This document shows positions 12,480-24,903 of a DNA stretch of 64,000 bases, piece after piece. Within the stretch, counting starts at the first letter, position 1. Every line of letters begins with the position of its first letter. A program made the position numbers and the translations under genes. The stretch is from Anaeramoeba ignava (lineage: Eukaryota; Metamonada; Anaeramoebidae): the NCBI GenBank assembly GCA_028826165.1, contig JAPDFW010000073.1, positions 319,850-383,849 on the forward strand, read 5' to 3'. The notes under the pieces are model-generated. The model was not told the DNA's origin. It did not search any database and was given only the letters and a program-made list of their open reading frames with translations.

Positions 12480-13010
12480 TAAGAAAGATTCCAAATAAAA
12501 TTATTATTTAAAATTATTAAAATTAAATAAATATTTTTATTAAAATATTTCAATTTAAATTTTGATTAAATTTTTTAATAATCAAAATAAAATAATTTGT
12601 AAATAAAAAGTATTAGTTTAATCAAATAAAATTATAATTGAATTTAAAATAAAATTAAATCAAATAAAATAATTATTTAAAATTATTAAAATTGAATAAA
12701 TATTTTTATTAAATTATTTCAATTTAAATTTTGATTTAATTTTTTAATAATCAAAATAAAATAATTTGTAAATAAAAAGTATTAGTTTAATCAAATAAAA
12801 TTATAATTGAATTTAAAATAAAATTAAATCAAATAAAATTATTACTTAAAATTATTAAAATTAAATAAATATTTTTATTAAATTATTTCAATTTAAATTT
12901 TGATTTAAATTTTTTAATAATCAAAATAAAATAATTTGTAAATAAAAAGTATTAGTTTAATCAAATAAAATTATAATTGAATTTAAAATAAAATTAAATC
13001 AAATCAAAGC
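12480..13010. repeat. Tandem repeat, ~170-bp unit, 3 copies
   Basis: AAAAAGTATTAGTTTAATC recurs at 12604, 12774 and 12944, exactly 170 bp apart, and the flanking sequence repeats with it. It fills most of the 720-bp gap between BTB-TLDc gene 1 and the AP-1 mu gene. No coding signal. Confidence 0.9.
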
Positions 13011-13044
13011 GAATTATTTTTTTGAATCCAAAAAAGAAAAAAAT

Positions 13045-13100
13045 TTTTTTACATTTTTTCATTTTTTTCATTTTTTCATTTTTTCATTTTTTAAAAATTT
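13045..13100 (+). promoter_or_regulatory. T-run/CAT/T-run cluster before AP-1 mu
   Basis: Four consecutive TTTTTTCATTTTTT-type units end about 25 bp before the ATG at 13120. The orientation matches the gene. Confidence 0.5.
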
Positions 13101-13119
13101 TTAAATTCAAAACAAAAAA

Positions 13120-14925
13120 ATGGCATGTTCATCAATATTCATTTTTGATTCAAAAGGAAAAGCATTAATCACACGAAATTACCGGAACGATACATTTTTA
13201 GGGCAAGCCAAACGGTACATTTCGCATTTACTTGAGCAAGCAGAAGAAAACGAGAAGTGTCCAATTAGTGAAGAAAAAGACGGAGTAACCTTTATATACG
13301 TTGAGCACAATTCACTGTATTTTGTTGCAGCCACGCGATACAACACAAACGCAGCAATTGTTGTTGAGTTTCTTTACAGCATTATCAAAGTATTTCAGGA
13401 TTATTTCAAAGAAGTTGAAGAAGAAAGTATTTCTGATAATTTTGTTTTGATTCACCAACTTTTGGATGAAATGATGGATTTCGGTTATCCTCAATTTTCA
13501 GAGGCAAAGGTCCTTCAGGAATATATTGTTTCTGAAACTCATAAGCTTGTTACTTCTGAAAATACTAGTGTTCCTATTGCTGTAACTGGTCAAGTTTCTT
13601 GGAGAAAAGAAGGTATTTCGCATAAAAAAAATCAGGTTTATATTGATGTTATTGAGAAAATTAAAATGACTATTTCTGAACATAATCGTGTTTTAAAGTA
13701 ATTATTATTTCAAATCAAAATAAAAATTAAAATTCATTTATAAAATCAAAATTCATTTTAAAATTAAAATTAAAATTAAAATTAAAATTAAAATTCAAAT
13801 TAAAATTAAAATTAAAATTAAAATTAAAATTAAAATTAAAATTAAAATTAAAATTAAAATTAAAATCAAAATCAAAAACAAAATCAAAATTAAAATTAAA
13901 ATTTAAAATTAAAATTAAATTTAAAATTAAAATTAAAATTAAAATTAAAATTAAAATTAAAATTAAAATTAAAATTAAAATTAAAATTAAAATTAAAATC
14001 AAAATTAAAATCAAAATTAAAATTAAAATTAAAATTTAAAATTAAAATTAAAATTAAAATTAAAATTAAAATTAAAATTAAAATCAAAATTAAAATTAAA
14101 ATTAAAATTAAAATCAAAATTCATTTTAGTTCTGAAATTATTGGTTCAATTATGTTAAATACAGAACTTACTGGAACTCCTCATTGTCATTTAGGATTAA
14201 ATGATAAAATTAGACTTGAAAAGAAAAGCAGTTGTAAATTAAAATTAAAAATTAAATTAAAAAAAATTAAATTAAATAAAAATTAAATTAAAAAATTCAA
14301 AAAAATTAAATTGAAAAATTCAAAAGCAAAAAAACTTAAAAGTTCTCAAATGGATGATATAAAATTCCATCAATGTGTCCGACTTTCCAAATTTGATAGC
14401 GATCGGTCAATAACATTTATTCCACCAGATGGACCATTTGAATTATTATCATATCGAGTATCACGAATAACAAAACCATTATTCACAATTGAAAGTATGA
14501 TTGAAAGACATCCTGGATCAAGAATAGAATATCTTCTTAAAGTGAAATCTTTATTTCGCTCAAACGCAACAGCAACAAATGTTCATGTTTTTATACCAGT
14601 AAATGAAAACGCAGATTCTCCAAAAATTAAATCAAGTTCTGGAAAATGTAAATATGAACCACAAAGTAATCAAATGAATTGGTGGTTCAAAAATTTCGAA
14701 GGAGGAAAAGAACACACAATGAGAGCTCATTTTGGATTGTCTTCTTTCGATCGAAAAGAAGCTGATAAACGTCCTATTACTATTTCTTTTGAAATTCCTT
14801 ATGAAACCGTTACTGGAATTAGAGTTAAATTTTTAAAGATTCAAGAGAAATCTGGTTATACAGCATTACCATGGATTAGATATCTAGTAATTGGAGAACC
14901 AGGTGCTTATGAAATAAGAATTTGA
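13120..14925 (+). CDS. AP1M1: AP-1 clathrin adaptor medium (mu) subunit
   Basis: Medium chain of the AP-1 complex, which sorts cargo at the trans-Golgi/endosome and reads YxxPhi signals. Exons are 13120-13697, 14130-14233 and 14327-14925; the last two boundaries rest on frame and on GTAAAT/AAAAG sites. Exon 1 has the N-terminal longin fold (MACSSIFIFDSKGKALITRNYR) and the AP-1-type EEESISDNFVLIHQLLDEMMDFGYPQ region (13406-13490). Exon 3 has the mu homology domain (DDIKFHQCVRLSKFDSDR, FIPPDGPFELLSYR, GGKEHTMRAHFGL, EKSGYTALPWIRYL). Length (~426 residues) is typical. Similarity favours AP-1 over AP-2. Exon 1 uses more C/G-ending codons than most neighbours. Intron 1 is filled with an AAAATT repeat. 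Confidence 0.95.
13698..14129 (+). repeat. AP-1 mu intron 1, (AAAATT)n
   Basis: GT-AG intron of 432 bp, almost entirely AAAATT hexamers with a few C or T variants. Removing it joins VLN to SEIIGS in frame, as in AP-1 mu of other eukaryotes. Long FNFNFN or LILILI frames here are artefacts of the repeat. Confidence 0.85.
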
Positions 14926-15061
14926 GGGAAAAAAATTTTTTTACTTTTCGGGAAAGTTTTTTTTTTGTTTAAAATTTTTTTCTCCTTTAAAATTTTTTCT
15001 TCATTTTTTTTTTTTTAAATTTTTCTTCATTAAAAAATTTCTTCTTTTCAAAATTAATTTT

Positions 15062-15108
15062 TTTTCATTTTTTCATTTTTTCATTTTTTCATTTTTTCAT
15101 TTTTTTCT
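15062..15108 (+). promoter_or_regulatory. T-run/CAT/T-run cluster before DCAF7
   Basis: Five tandem TTTTTTCAT units end about 15 bp before the ATG at 15116, in gene orientation. Confidence 0.5.
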
Positions 15109-15115
15109 TTTGTTT

Positions 15116-17681
15116 ATGAAATTTCCAGATAGTGATCCTTCAATTATAGATTCTACTGAATCAGGTAGTGATGACGAAAGTCAACATGAAAAAAAAACTG
15201 AACCAACATTAACTTATCATGCACCTTGGCAAGTATACGGATTATCATGGTGTGAAAAACCAGATACATTTACACTTGCAATTGGATCTTATACTGAACA
15301 ATTAAAAAATCAAATGCAAATTATTGATTTTAATGAAGAAAATCAACAATTTTCTGTTGTTTCTACTTTTGAACAATTTTATCCCCCTACAAAAATTAAA
15401 TGGATTCCCCATATTGCTAATACCCCAAATCTTTTGGCTTCTACTAGTGATTCTTTACGTTTGTGGGAAAGTAAAGATGATAATGTTGAGCTTCGTTGTG
15501 AAATGAAAAGTGTATTTATTTTGAAATTAATATTGAAATTAAAATTCATTTTGAAATCAATATTTAAATTAAAATTCATTTATAAAATTAAAATTAAAAT
15601 TAAAATTAAAATTAAAATTAAAATTAAAATTAAAATTAAATTTTAAAATTAAAATTAAAATTAAATTTAAATTTAAATTAAAATTAAAATTAAAATTAAA
15701 ATTAAAATTAAAATTAAAATTAAAATTCATTTTGAAATTAATATTAAAATTAAAATTAATATTTAAATTAAAATTAAAATTAAAATTTAAAATTAATATT
15801 TAAATTAAAATTAAAATTAAAATTAAAATTAAAATTAATATTCATTTTGAAATTAAAATTAAAATTAAAATTAAAATTAATTTTGAAATTAAAATTAAAA
15901 TTAAAATCAAAATTAAAATTCATTTTGAAATTAATATTTAAATTAAAATTATAATTAAAATTAAATTCAGAATCCTTCAATGGAACATTCAGCACCATTA
16001 ACTTCATTTGATTGGAGTAAACAAGATCCCAGAATTATTGGAACATCTTCAATAGATACTACATGTATTATCTGGGATATTGAAACACAAACAACAACAA
16101 CACAAATAATTGCACATGATAAAGAAGTTTATGATATTGCATTTTTTGGAGGAAATAATTCTGTTTTTGGATCAGTTGGTGCAGATGGTTCATTTAGAAT
16201 GTTTGATTTAAGACGTTTAGAACATTCTACTATTATGTATGAAAGTGCTAATTTTAATCCAATTGCTAGATTGGCTTGGAATAATAGAGATTTCTTTTAT
16301 GTTGCTTTAATTTTATTAGATCAACAAAAAGTCGAAATTCTTGATATTAGGTTTGAAAATTTTTACAAAAACATGAAATATTTATAAAATATTTAAATTC
16401 AAAAAAATATTTAAATTCAAAAAAATATTTAAATTTAATTCAATTCAATTAAAATAAATATTTAAATCCAATTAATATTTAAATTAAAATAAATATTTAA
16501 ATTCAATTCAATTCAATTAAAATAAATATTTAAATTAAAATAAATATTTAAATTCAATTCAATTAAATTCAATTCAATTAAAATAAATATTTAAATTCAA
16601 TTCGATATTTAAATTCAATTAAATTCAATTCAAAAATATTTAAATTCAATTAATATTTAAATTCAATAAATATTTAAATTCAATTCAATTCAATATTTAA
16701 ATTCAATTAAATTCAATTCAATTAAAATAAATATTCAAATAAATATTTAAATCCAAATAAATATTTAAATTAAAATAAATATTTAAATTAAAATAAATAT
16801 TTAAATTTAAAAATATTTAAATTCAAAAATATTTAAATTCAATTCAATTCAAATAAATATTTAAATTCAATTAAATTCAAATAAATATTTAAATTCAATT
16901 CAATTAAAATAAATATTTAAATTCAATTCAATTAAATTCAAAATAAATATTTAAATTCAATTCAATTAAATTCAATTCAATTAAATTCAATTCAATATTT
17001 AAATTAAAATAAATATTTAAATTCAATTCAATATTTAAATTAAAAAAATATTTAAATTAAAAATAAATATTTAAATTCAAAATAAATATTTAAATTCATA
17101 TAAATATTTAAATTCAATTCAATATTTAAATTCAATAAATAATTCAATTCAATTCAATTAAAATAAATATTTAAATTCAATTCAATTCAAATAATATTTA
17201 AATTAAATAAATATTTAAATTCAATTCAATTCAATTAAAATTAATATTTAAATTCAATTCAATTAAATTCAAATAAATATTTAAATTCAATTAAATTCAA
17301 ATAAATATTTAAATTCAATTCAATTCAAATAAATATTTAAATTCAATTAAATTCAAATAAATATTTAAATTCAAATAAATATTCAAATTAAAAATATTTT
17401 GATTTAAAAGATCTCCATCACTTCCAATAGCTACACTTGATCGTCATGAAGATTCTGTTAATGCTATTTCATGGGCACCACATTCTTCTTGTCATATATG
17501 TAGTTGTGGAGATGATTCACAAGTATACATTTGGGATATTTCTACAATTCCAAATCCAATTGAAGATCCATTTCTAAGATATTTTTCAAATTCACCAATA
17601 AATCAAATTGAATGGTCTCCTTCAAATAATGAATGGATTGCAATTGCTTCTGATTCAACAGTTCAAGCTTTAAGAATTTAA
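15116..17681 (+). CDS. DCAF7: WD40 protein DCAF7/WDR68 (AN11 family)
   Basis: WD40 propeller scaffold that in other eukaryotes binds DYRK-type kinases and DDB1-cullin-4 ligases. Exons are 15116-15511, 15971-16350 and 17411-17681, joined in phase. Hallmarks: [88 protein letters not shown] and the final [15 protein letters not shown]. These follow the highly conserved human/plant order. Total ~348 residues, normal for the family, with an acidic N-terminal extension (~30 residues). Frames that read past the exon ends run into repeat introns and are not real. Confidence 0.94.
15512..15970 (+). repeat. DCAF7 intron 1, AAAATT-rich
   Basis: 459-bp GT-AG intron (GTATTTATT...TTCAG) built from AAAATT hexamers with interspersed ATTCATTTTGAAATTAA segments. 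Confidence 0.85.
16351..17410 (+). repeat. DCAF7 intron 2, AATATTTAAATTCAATT-type array
   Basis: 1,060-bp GT-AG intron dominated by AAATATTTAAATT cores separated by variable numbers of CAATT or AAAAT spacers. Splicing joins LDIR to [16 protein letters not shown], as expected for the family. Confidence 0.85.
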
Positions 17682-17786
17682 TCAATCAATTTAATTTTTC
17701 ACCTTTTTTTTTTTAAAACATTTTTTAAACATTTTTTAAACATTTTTTTTTCTTTTCTTTTGTAAAAATTAATTAAATAATTAAAA

Positions 17787-17824
17787 AATCATTTTTCATT
17801 TTTCATTTTTCATTTTTCATTTAA
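17787..17824 (+). promoter_or_regulatory. TTTTTCAT repeats before the TAF1A-like gene
   Basis: Four TTTTTCAT units end about 20 bp upstream of the ATG at 17842. Confidence 0.45.
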
Positions 17825-17841
17825 TAATTTAATTTAAAAAA

Positions 17842-19552
17842 ATGAATTTAGATTCTTTTAATTTTTTAGAATTTTTTAATAAACAAAATATGCTTTGGGA
17901 AAATAGAAAAATTTTATTTCAAATTTTAAGAGAATCTTTATTATTAAGAGATTTTTTTACAGCTTCACAAATTATTAATTCAATTTTTGAATTTTTTCAA
18001 GATGATTTGTAATTAGAATTTTATTATTTAAAAACAAATTTTAATTTTAATTTTAATTTTAATTTTTATCTTTATTTTTTTTTTTGAATTAGTGTTTTTC
18101 AAATTATTTTCCCAAGTGTTTTTTATTTATTAAATAAAACAGATAATCCAGAAATTGTTGAACAAATTCCAGATTTATTTCAATTATTAATTCGAAATTT
18201 AAAAATTAATAAAGTGAATTAAAAATTAAAATTAAAATTCATTTATAAAATTAAAATTAAAATTAAAATTAAAATTAAAATTTAAAATTTATTCTTTTTT
18301 TGAAGAGATTTCGAATTTTGTTGGAATATTCTTTATATTCAATTTTAAAAGATGATTTTGATTTTGTTGAAAAAATTTTATTAGAGTATGAAATGAAATG
18401 AAATGAAATGATTATAAAATTTATATAAATTTATTTAAATTTATTTAAATTTCTTTAAAAGATACAAACTTATTAGAAAATTTGAAGAACATTTTCAATA
18501 TGGATTTATTGGATTAATTAAATATGAAGAATGGGAAAAATCAAAATCAAAAGTATCTTCTGAAAGTGCAAGAATGAATCTTTCTTTAGCACTTCCAGAT
18601 TTACCACATGAAGCTTTTGCTTTATATCTTGGAAATGTACAAGAAAAATTTAAATGAAAAATTTAAAATGAAAAATTTTAAATGAAAAAATTTAAAAATA
18701 AATTTAAAAAAAATTTAAAATCAAAAGTTACTTATTCATGAAAATAGATACCATGAAGCTTTTGTATATATAAATAGATTCCGTTTGACAAAAAAAAATG
18801 ATCCAAATCCTGAAAAAATTCTTTCTTCTTTTATTCAAAAAACTGAAAAATTAATTAATGAAGGATCTGATGTTTTAGAAGAATCTTTAATGAATAAAGA
18901 AGATCAAATCAAACTTCATGAAAATATTTTTGCAAAAGATCCAACTTCAAATGATTCTTTTGCATTTCTTCTTCAAAAATATGAAGAAAATGAAGAAAAT
19001 CAAAAATATCTTGAACTCATTCTTGATCGTTTGGATTATTTTAATGATGATAAAAATTTATGGAAACTTTTGGTTTATTTCTTAGAAATTGAACACACAA
19101 AAATTATTGATTACATTCGGAAAAAAAAAAATCAAAATCAAAATTCAAATTCTGATAATGAGAATGATGAAGATGAAAAGAATAAAGTTGGATTTATTGA
19201 AAATAATATAAATCAAAAAATTTTTTATTATGATCTTGAAAAATCACCAAAACCTTTATATTTTTTATCAAGCTTAATTTCAAATGTATTTTCATCAAGA
19301 ATTGAATGGTGGCCAACTTTGCATTTCTCTTCTCATTCATTGAAAATTGATTCAACAAAAATTATTCTTCTTAAATCAAAATGCTCTTTCTTGTTATTTG
19401 GAACAAGAAATCATGAACAATATTCCACTCAAAAAAATCAATATTTAAATGATTCAATTTCTTTATTCATCAAAAAAAAGAACCGTCACGCTTTAAAAAA
19501 ATTACAATCAAGTAGAATTCCATTAAATTTTATTAAAATTCAACTTTCTTAA
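17842..19552 (+). CDS. TAF1A-like protein (RNA polymerase I SL1/TIF-IB subunit candidate)
   Basis: Five exons joined in phase: 17842-18008, 18093-18213, 18306-18385, 18462-18636 and 18728-19552 (~455 residues, close to human TAF1A at 450). The protein is helical, with a TPR-like N-terminal half (LLLRDFFTASQIINSIFEFF), a segment RYHEAFVYINRF and a C-terminal RIEWWPTLHFS that matches the WWPxFHFS motif of TAF1A. The relative positions of these also match. TAF1A with TBP recruits Pol I to rDNA promoters. Similarity is weak elsewhere, so this is a candidate rather than a firm call. An acidic Asn/Asp-rich insert sits at 19130-19190. Its stop is only 14 bp from the stop of the convergent CSE1 gene. 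Confidence 0.5.
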
Positions 19553-19566
19553 AGTTCATTTTAAAT

Positions 19567-22500
19567 CTAAATTTTTTCAAGAGCTTTCTCAATTGAATTC
19601 ATTTCTTCTTCACAAAATAATTTCTCAAGAATGTTTCTTAGATTTAAATCTGAATAATTTTGTAATAGATTTTTAGTTCCCAAGACAAAATATTCAGCTC
19701 CATTTGAATCTTCTTGATTCTCAATTCTTTGTGCATGAATCAATAAAGAAAAAACAACTTCATCTTCATTTTCATCTTCATTTTCATCAATTGATTCATA
19801 ATTGAAAATAATATCTTCTGAAATATCAAGTATTTTAATACAAAGAATAAAACTTCTTGACCAAACCAAATTCATTGAACCAAATGGATCAATTTCTGAA
19901 ATCATTCTTGATAATCCAATCAAACATTCATTTTTATCAATTTCATCTTCAATTTGACTGCAATTTGTTTCAATAATTTCTTCAAAAAATTCACTAAATT
20001 TTTTATTTGAATATTCTATCAATTCTATTGCTTTTTGAGTTTCATATTTACCAATAAAATCTAAAACAAATATTGTAAACAATCGATTATATTTTGATAT
20101 TTTGCATTGATTTAATCCATTTAAAAGTTTCTCAAAAATTTCTCCAATAAATTGATTAAATTGCATTCTATTCCAAAAAAAACAAAAATAAAAATAATTA
20201 CTAAAATAAATCAATTTGAAATTTTCAATTCAAAAACTTACAAATCAAATTGTTTTGAAATTAACAAAAGAAGTTCAAATCCAAATTCTTGAATTTTTGA
20301 AATTTCTAAACATTTACAAATAATAATCCAAAGTTGATTAAATACATTTTCTATTTCTTGATATGGTATTGAGAATTGAGTTATAAAAGAAGAAATAAAC
20401 CGATTCATACAAGGAATTAATGAATAATTTTTTGAAACAATTTGTTCATGAAATGATTGTAAAATGAAAGAAAAAAAATTGGAAAATTTGACGAAATGAT
20501 CTTGATTTTCATTTCCAAAAAATTCCATAATTTGTGAAGCAATTTGAATTGAATATTCTGCAAGTTGCTCATTATTATTGAAAAAAGTGAAATCAATCAT
20601 TTGAAATTCTTTTTCAACAAATTCTGTAGAAACCATTTTCCTCTCAAATACTATTGAATTGAAAACTGAAAGTAATTCAAAAACATAATAATTAAATTGT
20701 GAATTTTGAGAGTTTTTGATTAGCATTTCTACAACTCTACAAATTTGAATAAATAAATCATTAGCATAATTGAATATAAATTCTTTTGAAAGAAGAACAA
20801 CAGTTAAAATTGCTAATTTATCAAAAAGAAAATGAAATGATAATTTTAATTGGAAATCAAAGTTTTTTTTTTTTTTTTTGCTTGAAAAATTGAAAATAAA
20901 TCACCTTTCATTATAATTTCATTTAATTCATTTTCTTTTTCAAAAATATTCCATAAATTATTGAGCATTTCTTTGTAATAAATTTCAATAATTTCTCCTT
21001 TGAAATTCTTTGAGAATTTTCTTGATATATAAAACAACAATTTATCTATCACATAAGCTGTATAAGTTTGGATTGCATAATTTGGGAATTGAAGTATTTT
21101 TATCAAAACAAGTAAAACTTGTTTAAAAATATCAAATGAAAAATTCTTTTTAAAAGTGAAAATGAACTTCAAACTATCCAAAACTAAAACACTATTGAAA
21201 TTATCAAAACCATCATTTTCAAACTCTGGAAGAATAAATTCCTTCAAAATATTCTCAACTGAATCGATATCCAAGTTTTTCCAAAGTGATAATAATAGAT
21301 TAATTGAGATATTTTTGAATTCCCAATTTTCTTTTGGATTTTCTTGATATTTTTGGAAATGAAAATCAATTAAAGAAATTATTAAATTGAGACTAGATGT
21401 GTTCAATGAGCTATATTCTTGAACAAATTCAATAACAGCTCCTTTTCTAGTCAGTGAATCTTCATGACATCCTTCAATTTCCCATCTAATAAAATCTAAT
21501 TGCTCATTTGTATTTATAGGAAAATTCTCTGTAAAATTAATATTTGGAACGATAATCTTTTCAAATAAATTTTGTTGGTAATCTTCTTGTAAAATTTTTA
21601 AATTTTCAATCTTAAATTTTCTACATAAAATTGAGAAAAAATTTGTTCCATAAATAAAAACCTATTGAATAAATATTAAATATTAAATATTAAAAATCAA
21701 TATTAAATATTAATATAATTCCTTTTATTAATAATAACTTTATCAAATTTTTGTTCATTATCTGTATTAAGCAGAATATTAAATACAATTTCAATAAGAA
21801 TTGAAGAATAATTTTCCATTTCAGTTGGATTTCTTATTGTAATAATTTTCAGAAATTTAATCAAAGAAACTTGGAATTTAATAAAATTTTCATCCTTTTT
21901 TTTTTAATTAATAAATTAAAATAAATTTTAAATTATTGTTGTTTTTAAAAATTACAGTTGAAAAATTTGAATTGATTATAATTTTAGAAAAACTTGAAAT
22001 TAATTCCTCCATATTTTTAAAATTGTTTCTTGGAATTCCATGGAAAAATATTGAATAAAATATCTAAAACAAAGAAATTGTTTTTTTTGCCATTAATTAA
22101 AATTAAAGAAGATTCAGAACAAAAAGAAAAATCACTTTTAAAATTAATCTTAATATTTGAATTAAATCATCTACAGGTTGAATTGAATAATTTTCCACAA
22201 TCAAATTAAATAATTGAAACAAAGAATTACAACTCTGAATAACTTCATTAATTTCCTTTTCAAATTCCAAATTCATTGAATAATATTTATATCTAAAAAA
22301 AAAACAAATATTTTTTTTATTCTCTTCTTTTTAATCATTCAAATTTTTGGTTTTTTTCTTTTTTGAAAATTAAAAGATTTTTCACTTTTTTAAAATGGAA
22401 TGAAGTATAAAACAAATGATCTTAATTTTTCCCAAATCATCATTATTTAAATTCAATACAAGTTCCTGATTTTTTTTTTTTTTTGAATAATAAATTTTTT

Positions 22501-23060
22501 CTTTCTTTTAAAATGATCTAAAATATTATATTAAATACTGATAAAAGAGAACTCCAATTTATTGGGAATTCATTTTGAGATATTATTCTAATAATCTCTA
22601 CAAGTTGTTTTTGTATTCTAAATTGTGAATTAAATACAAGTAATAAAATATTTTCTTTGATAAAATCAATTTCATTTTGAGCAACTTGAATTTTCTTTTA
22701 AAAATTAAAAAGAAATTTAATAATTAAATTTATGATAAAATTTTTAGTTATTTTTATGTACTTGTTCAAAATGTTGTTTTAAGATATTTTTTAGCCATAA
22801 AATTGAGGCTAATTTTATTGATTGTGAAACATTTTGTTGCAAAAAATTAAATAAATCTGTTACAAAATTAGATTTTTTTTGAAATGAATCCAAATCAATT
22901 AAAATTTCTATTTATATTTTTTTTTTCAAATTAAATTAAATTTTTAAATTTTTTTTTAATTTAATTTTTATTTACGTTTTTGAGTTTCTTGATTATTTGG
23001 AATTAAAGTTTGTTTAAAAATATTTTCTAAAAAATTAAATATTTGATTTTTTTCTTGCAT
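19567..23060 (-). CDS. CSE1: Exportin-2 (CSE1/CAS), importin-alpha re-exporter
   Basis: HEAT-repeat karyopherin that returns importin-alpha to the cytoplasm with Ran-GTP. Start at 23060 (MQEKNQIFNFLENIFKQ), TAG stop at 19567-19569. About ten exons separated by short GT-AG introns (for example ~22975-22905, 22760-22696, 22077-22000s, 21950-21900, 21730-21660 and 20236-20168). Matches to CSE1: IKLASILWLKNILK and FRIQKQLVEIIRIISQNEFPINW in the importin-beta N-terminal domain; EQLDFIRWEIEG before the C-terminal CAS domain; ENPKENWEFK; YAIQTYTAYVIDKLL; FNYYVFELL. A 17-T run at 20863-20879 breaks the frame between GDLFSIFQ and FQLKLSFHFLFDKL, probably a homopolymer error. Divergence is high but the order of matches is consistent. 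Confidence 0.8.
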
Positions 23061-23174
23061 TTTAATTTTAAAAACAAAATGAAAAAATGAAAAAAAATAA
23101 TTTTGGATTTTTTTCATTTTTTCATTTTTTCATTTTTTTATTTTCTAATTAACAAAAAAAAAAAAAAAAGAAAA
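23061..23174. promoter_or_regulatory. Divergent promoter region, CSE1 / muskelin
   Basis: 114 bp between opposed start codons. The left half carries AAAATGAAAAAATGAAAAAA (T-run/CAT blocks for the minus gene) and the right half three TTTTTTCATTTTTT units for the plus gene. Confidence 0.55.
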
Positions 23175-24903
23175 ATGGAAGAAAAAAAAGACTTAAATTT
23201 TTTAAAATCAACCAAACTTGTTTTAAATTATCTTGAAGAAAAAAAATACACAAAATTAAAAACAAAACTTGAAAAAATTGCAAATATTGAAAAAAAAGCA
23301 TTTCCAATTGAAATGAAAGAAAAAATTTTAAAAGGAGAATTTGAAACAGTTGAAAAAATGATAAAAAATTGCGATCCAAATGAATTATTTAAAGAATATT
23401 TAGAATTACAAAAACAAAGTTGGCAAATTGAGTTGAATAATCAAATAGAAGAAATTCCATTTCCTAGAGTAAATCAAAGCATGTGTTATGATGAAAAAAA
23501 TGGAGTGATTTATTTACTTGGAGGAGATGATTCAATTGATCAATATAATGATTTTTGGAGTTTTGATTTAAATACAAAAAAGTGGAGTTTAATTGATAAT
23601 CATTTCCATTATATTAATGATTCAAATCAAAAGGAAATTGTTGATTCAAGTTTTAATGGATATTATAAGTTGTTTTTTGACTCAAAAAATGGGAAATTAT
23701 ATGCTTTCCAAATTTTAATTGATTCTCAATCCGATCAAGAAGAGAATTTCAAATTTTTTCAATATCAATTCGAAATGAATGTTTGGAAAACGATTGAATT
23801 TGAAAAAAAAGGTGATTTCCTGCTATTCAAGCATATTTATAATGAAATATTATTTGATTCAAATGAAGGAAAATGTTATTGTTTTTGTGGAAATGAATTC
23901 CAAATTAATTCCTTTTATTGTTTTGATCTTAATAATTTGAATTGGATTCGACTCAAAGAAATGAATCCAGAAAAAGAAGATGATTTCCAATTTTTTGTAG
24001 ATAGAAATGATTGTAGTTTAATGATAGATGAAAATAATTTTGGCAAAAAAGTAAATTAAAAATTAATATAAAATTTATAATTAAAAAAAATTAATATTAA
24101 AATTAAAACTAAAACTAAAACAGACGATAATTATATGTGGAGGTTGTGGTAATGATTTCCGTTCTGATTTGGTTCTTTATGATATTCAAAAAGGAAAAAT
24201 TTCAACTCTTCATGAAAATATTTACAATTATGGAATCCAAAAAAATTCAATGATTTATGGATTCAATAACGAAAAAGATGGTGAAATTTATATTTTAGCA
24301 ATGAATAATGAAAGAAACATCAAAATTCCACAAAGAGAATTATGGAATTATTCGATCAAATTGAATAAATGGAAAAAATGCAATTTAGAAACAAAATTCA
24401 ACAAATCAAACCGAGAATTGAGTTGCAATATTACTCAAAGTTCAATGATTTACGATCCAAAATCAAACTCAATATTTTCTTTTTTTGGCATTTTTCACAA
24501 TCAATATCAAAAAGAAAATTCCGAAAAAAATTACTTTCCTGATCAATTTGAACTTATTTCACCTTTTCATCCTCAAATTCAAATTCAAAAAAAAAAAGAT
24601 CCAAAAATTCTTTTGGATGAAATTATTTTTGCTTTAAGAAAAAGAGCTTTTAAAGAAATGATTTATTCTCATACAAAAGAAGAGTCAACAAAATATTTTC
24701 AAGAAATGATTCAACCTTTATCGATTAAAGAAGATTTTTTTTCAAAAGAAGAAATGAAGAAATTGATTCAAAAACTTTATTTAAATGAAAAAATGAAAAA
24801 AAATAATGGATTGAAAAGAATTAAGAAAAGAAAGAAATTATCCGATTATTTATTTAAATTTTTTCCTGAACAAGTTAAAGAGAAAATAGTTGATTTTCTT
24901 TAA
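23175..24903 (+). CDS. Muskelin-like LisH-CTLH-kelch protein
   Basis: Muskelin is a kelch subunit of the CTLH/GID ubiquitin ligase. Exons are 23175-24050 and 24124-24903, joined in phase 0. The start is the ATG after a poly-A leader; an upstream in-frame extension would be unlike the family. Residues ~5-35 look like LisH (LVLNYLEEKKYTKLKTKLEKI) and ~36-80 like CTLH (ILKGEFETVEKMIKNCDPNELFKEYLELQ). Kelch repeats follow: FPRVNQSMCYDEKNGVIYLLGG, DFWSFDLNTKKWSLID and ICGGCGNDFRSDLVLYDIQKGK. The C-terminal helical tail matches the muskelin end region. The N-terminal discoidin domain of animal muskelin is absent, and several kelch blades are degenerate. Confidence 0.75.

Noticed and set aside
13727-14117. 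Long FNFNFN and LILILI open frames
   Set aside because: They lie in the AAAATT repeat of AP-1 mu intron 1 and have no protein character. The same applies to frames at 28240-28440, 29961-30544, 58061-58553 and 61243-61509.
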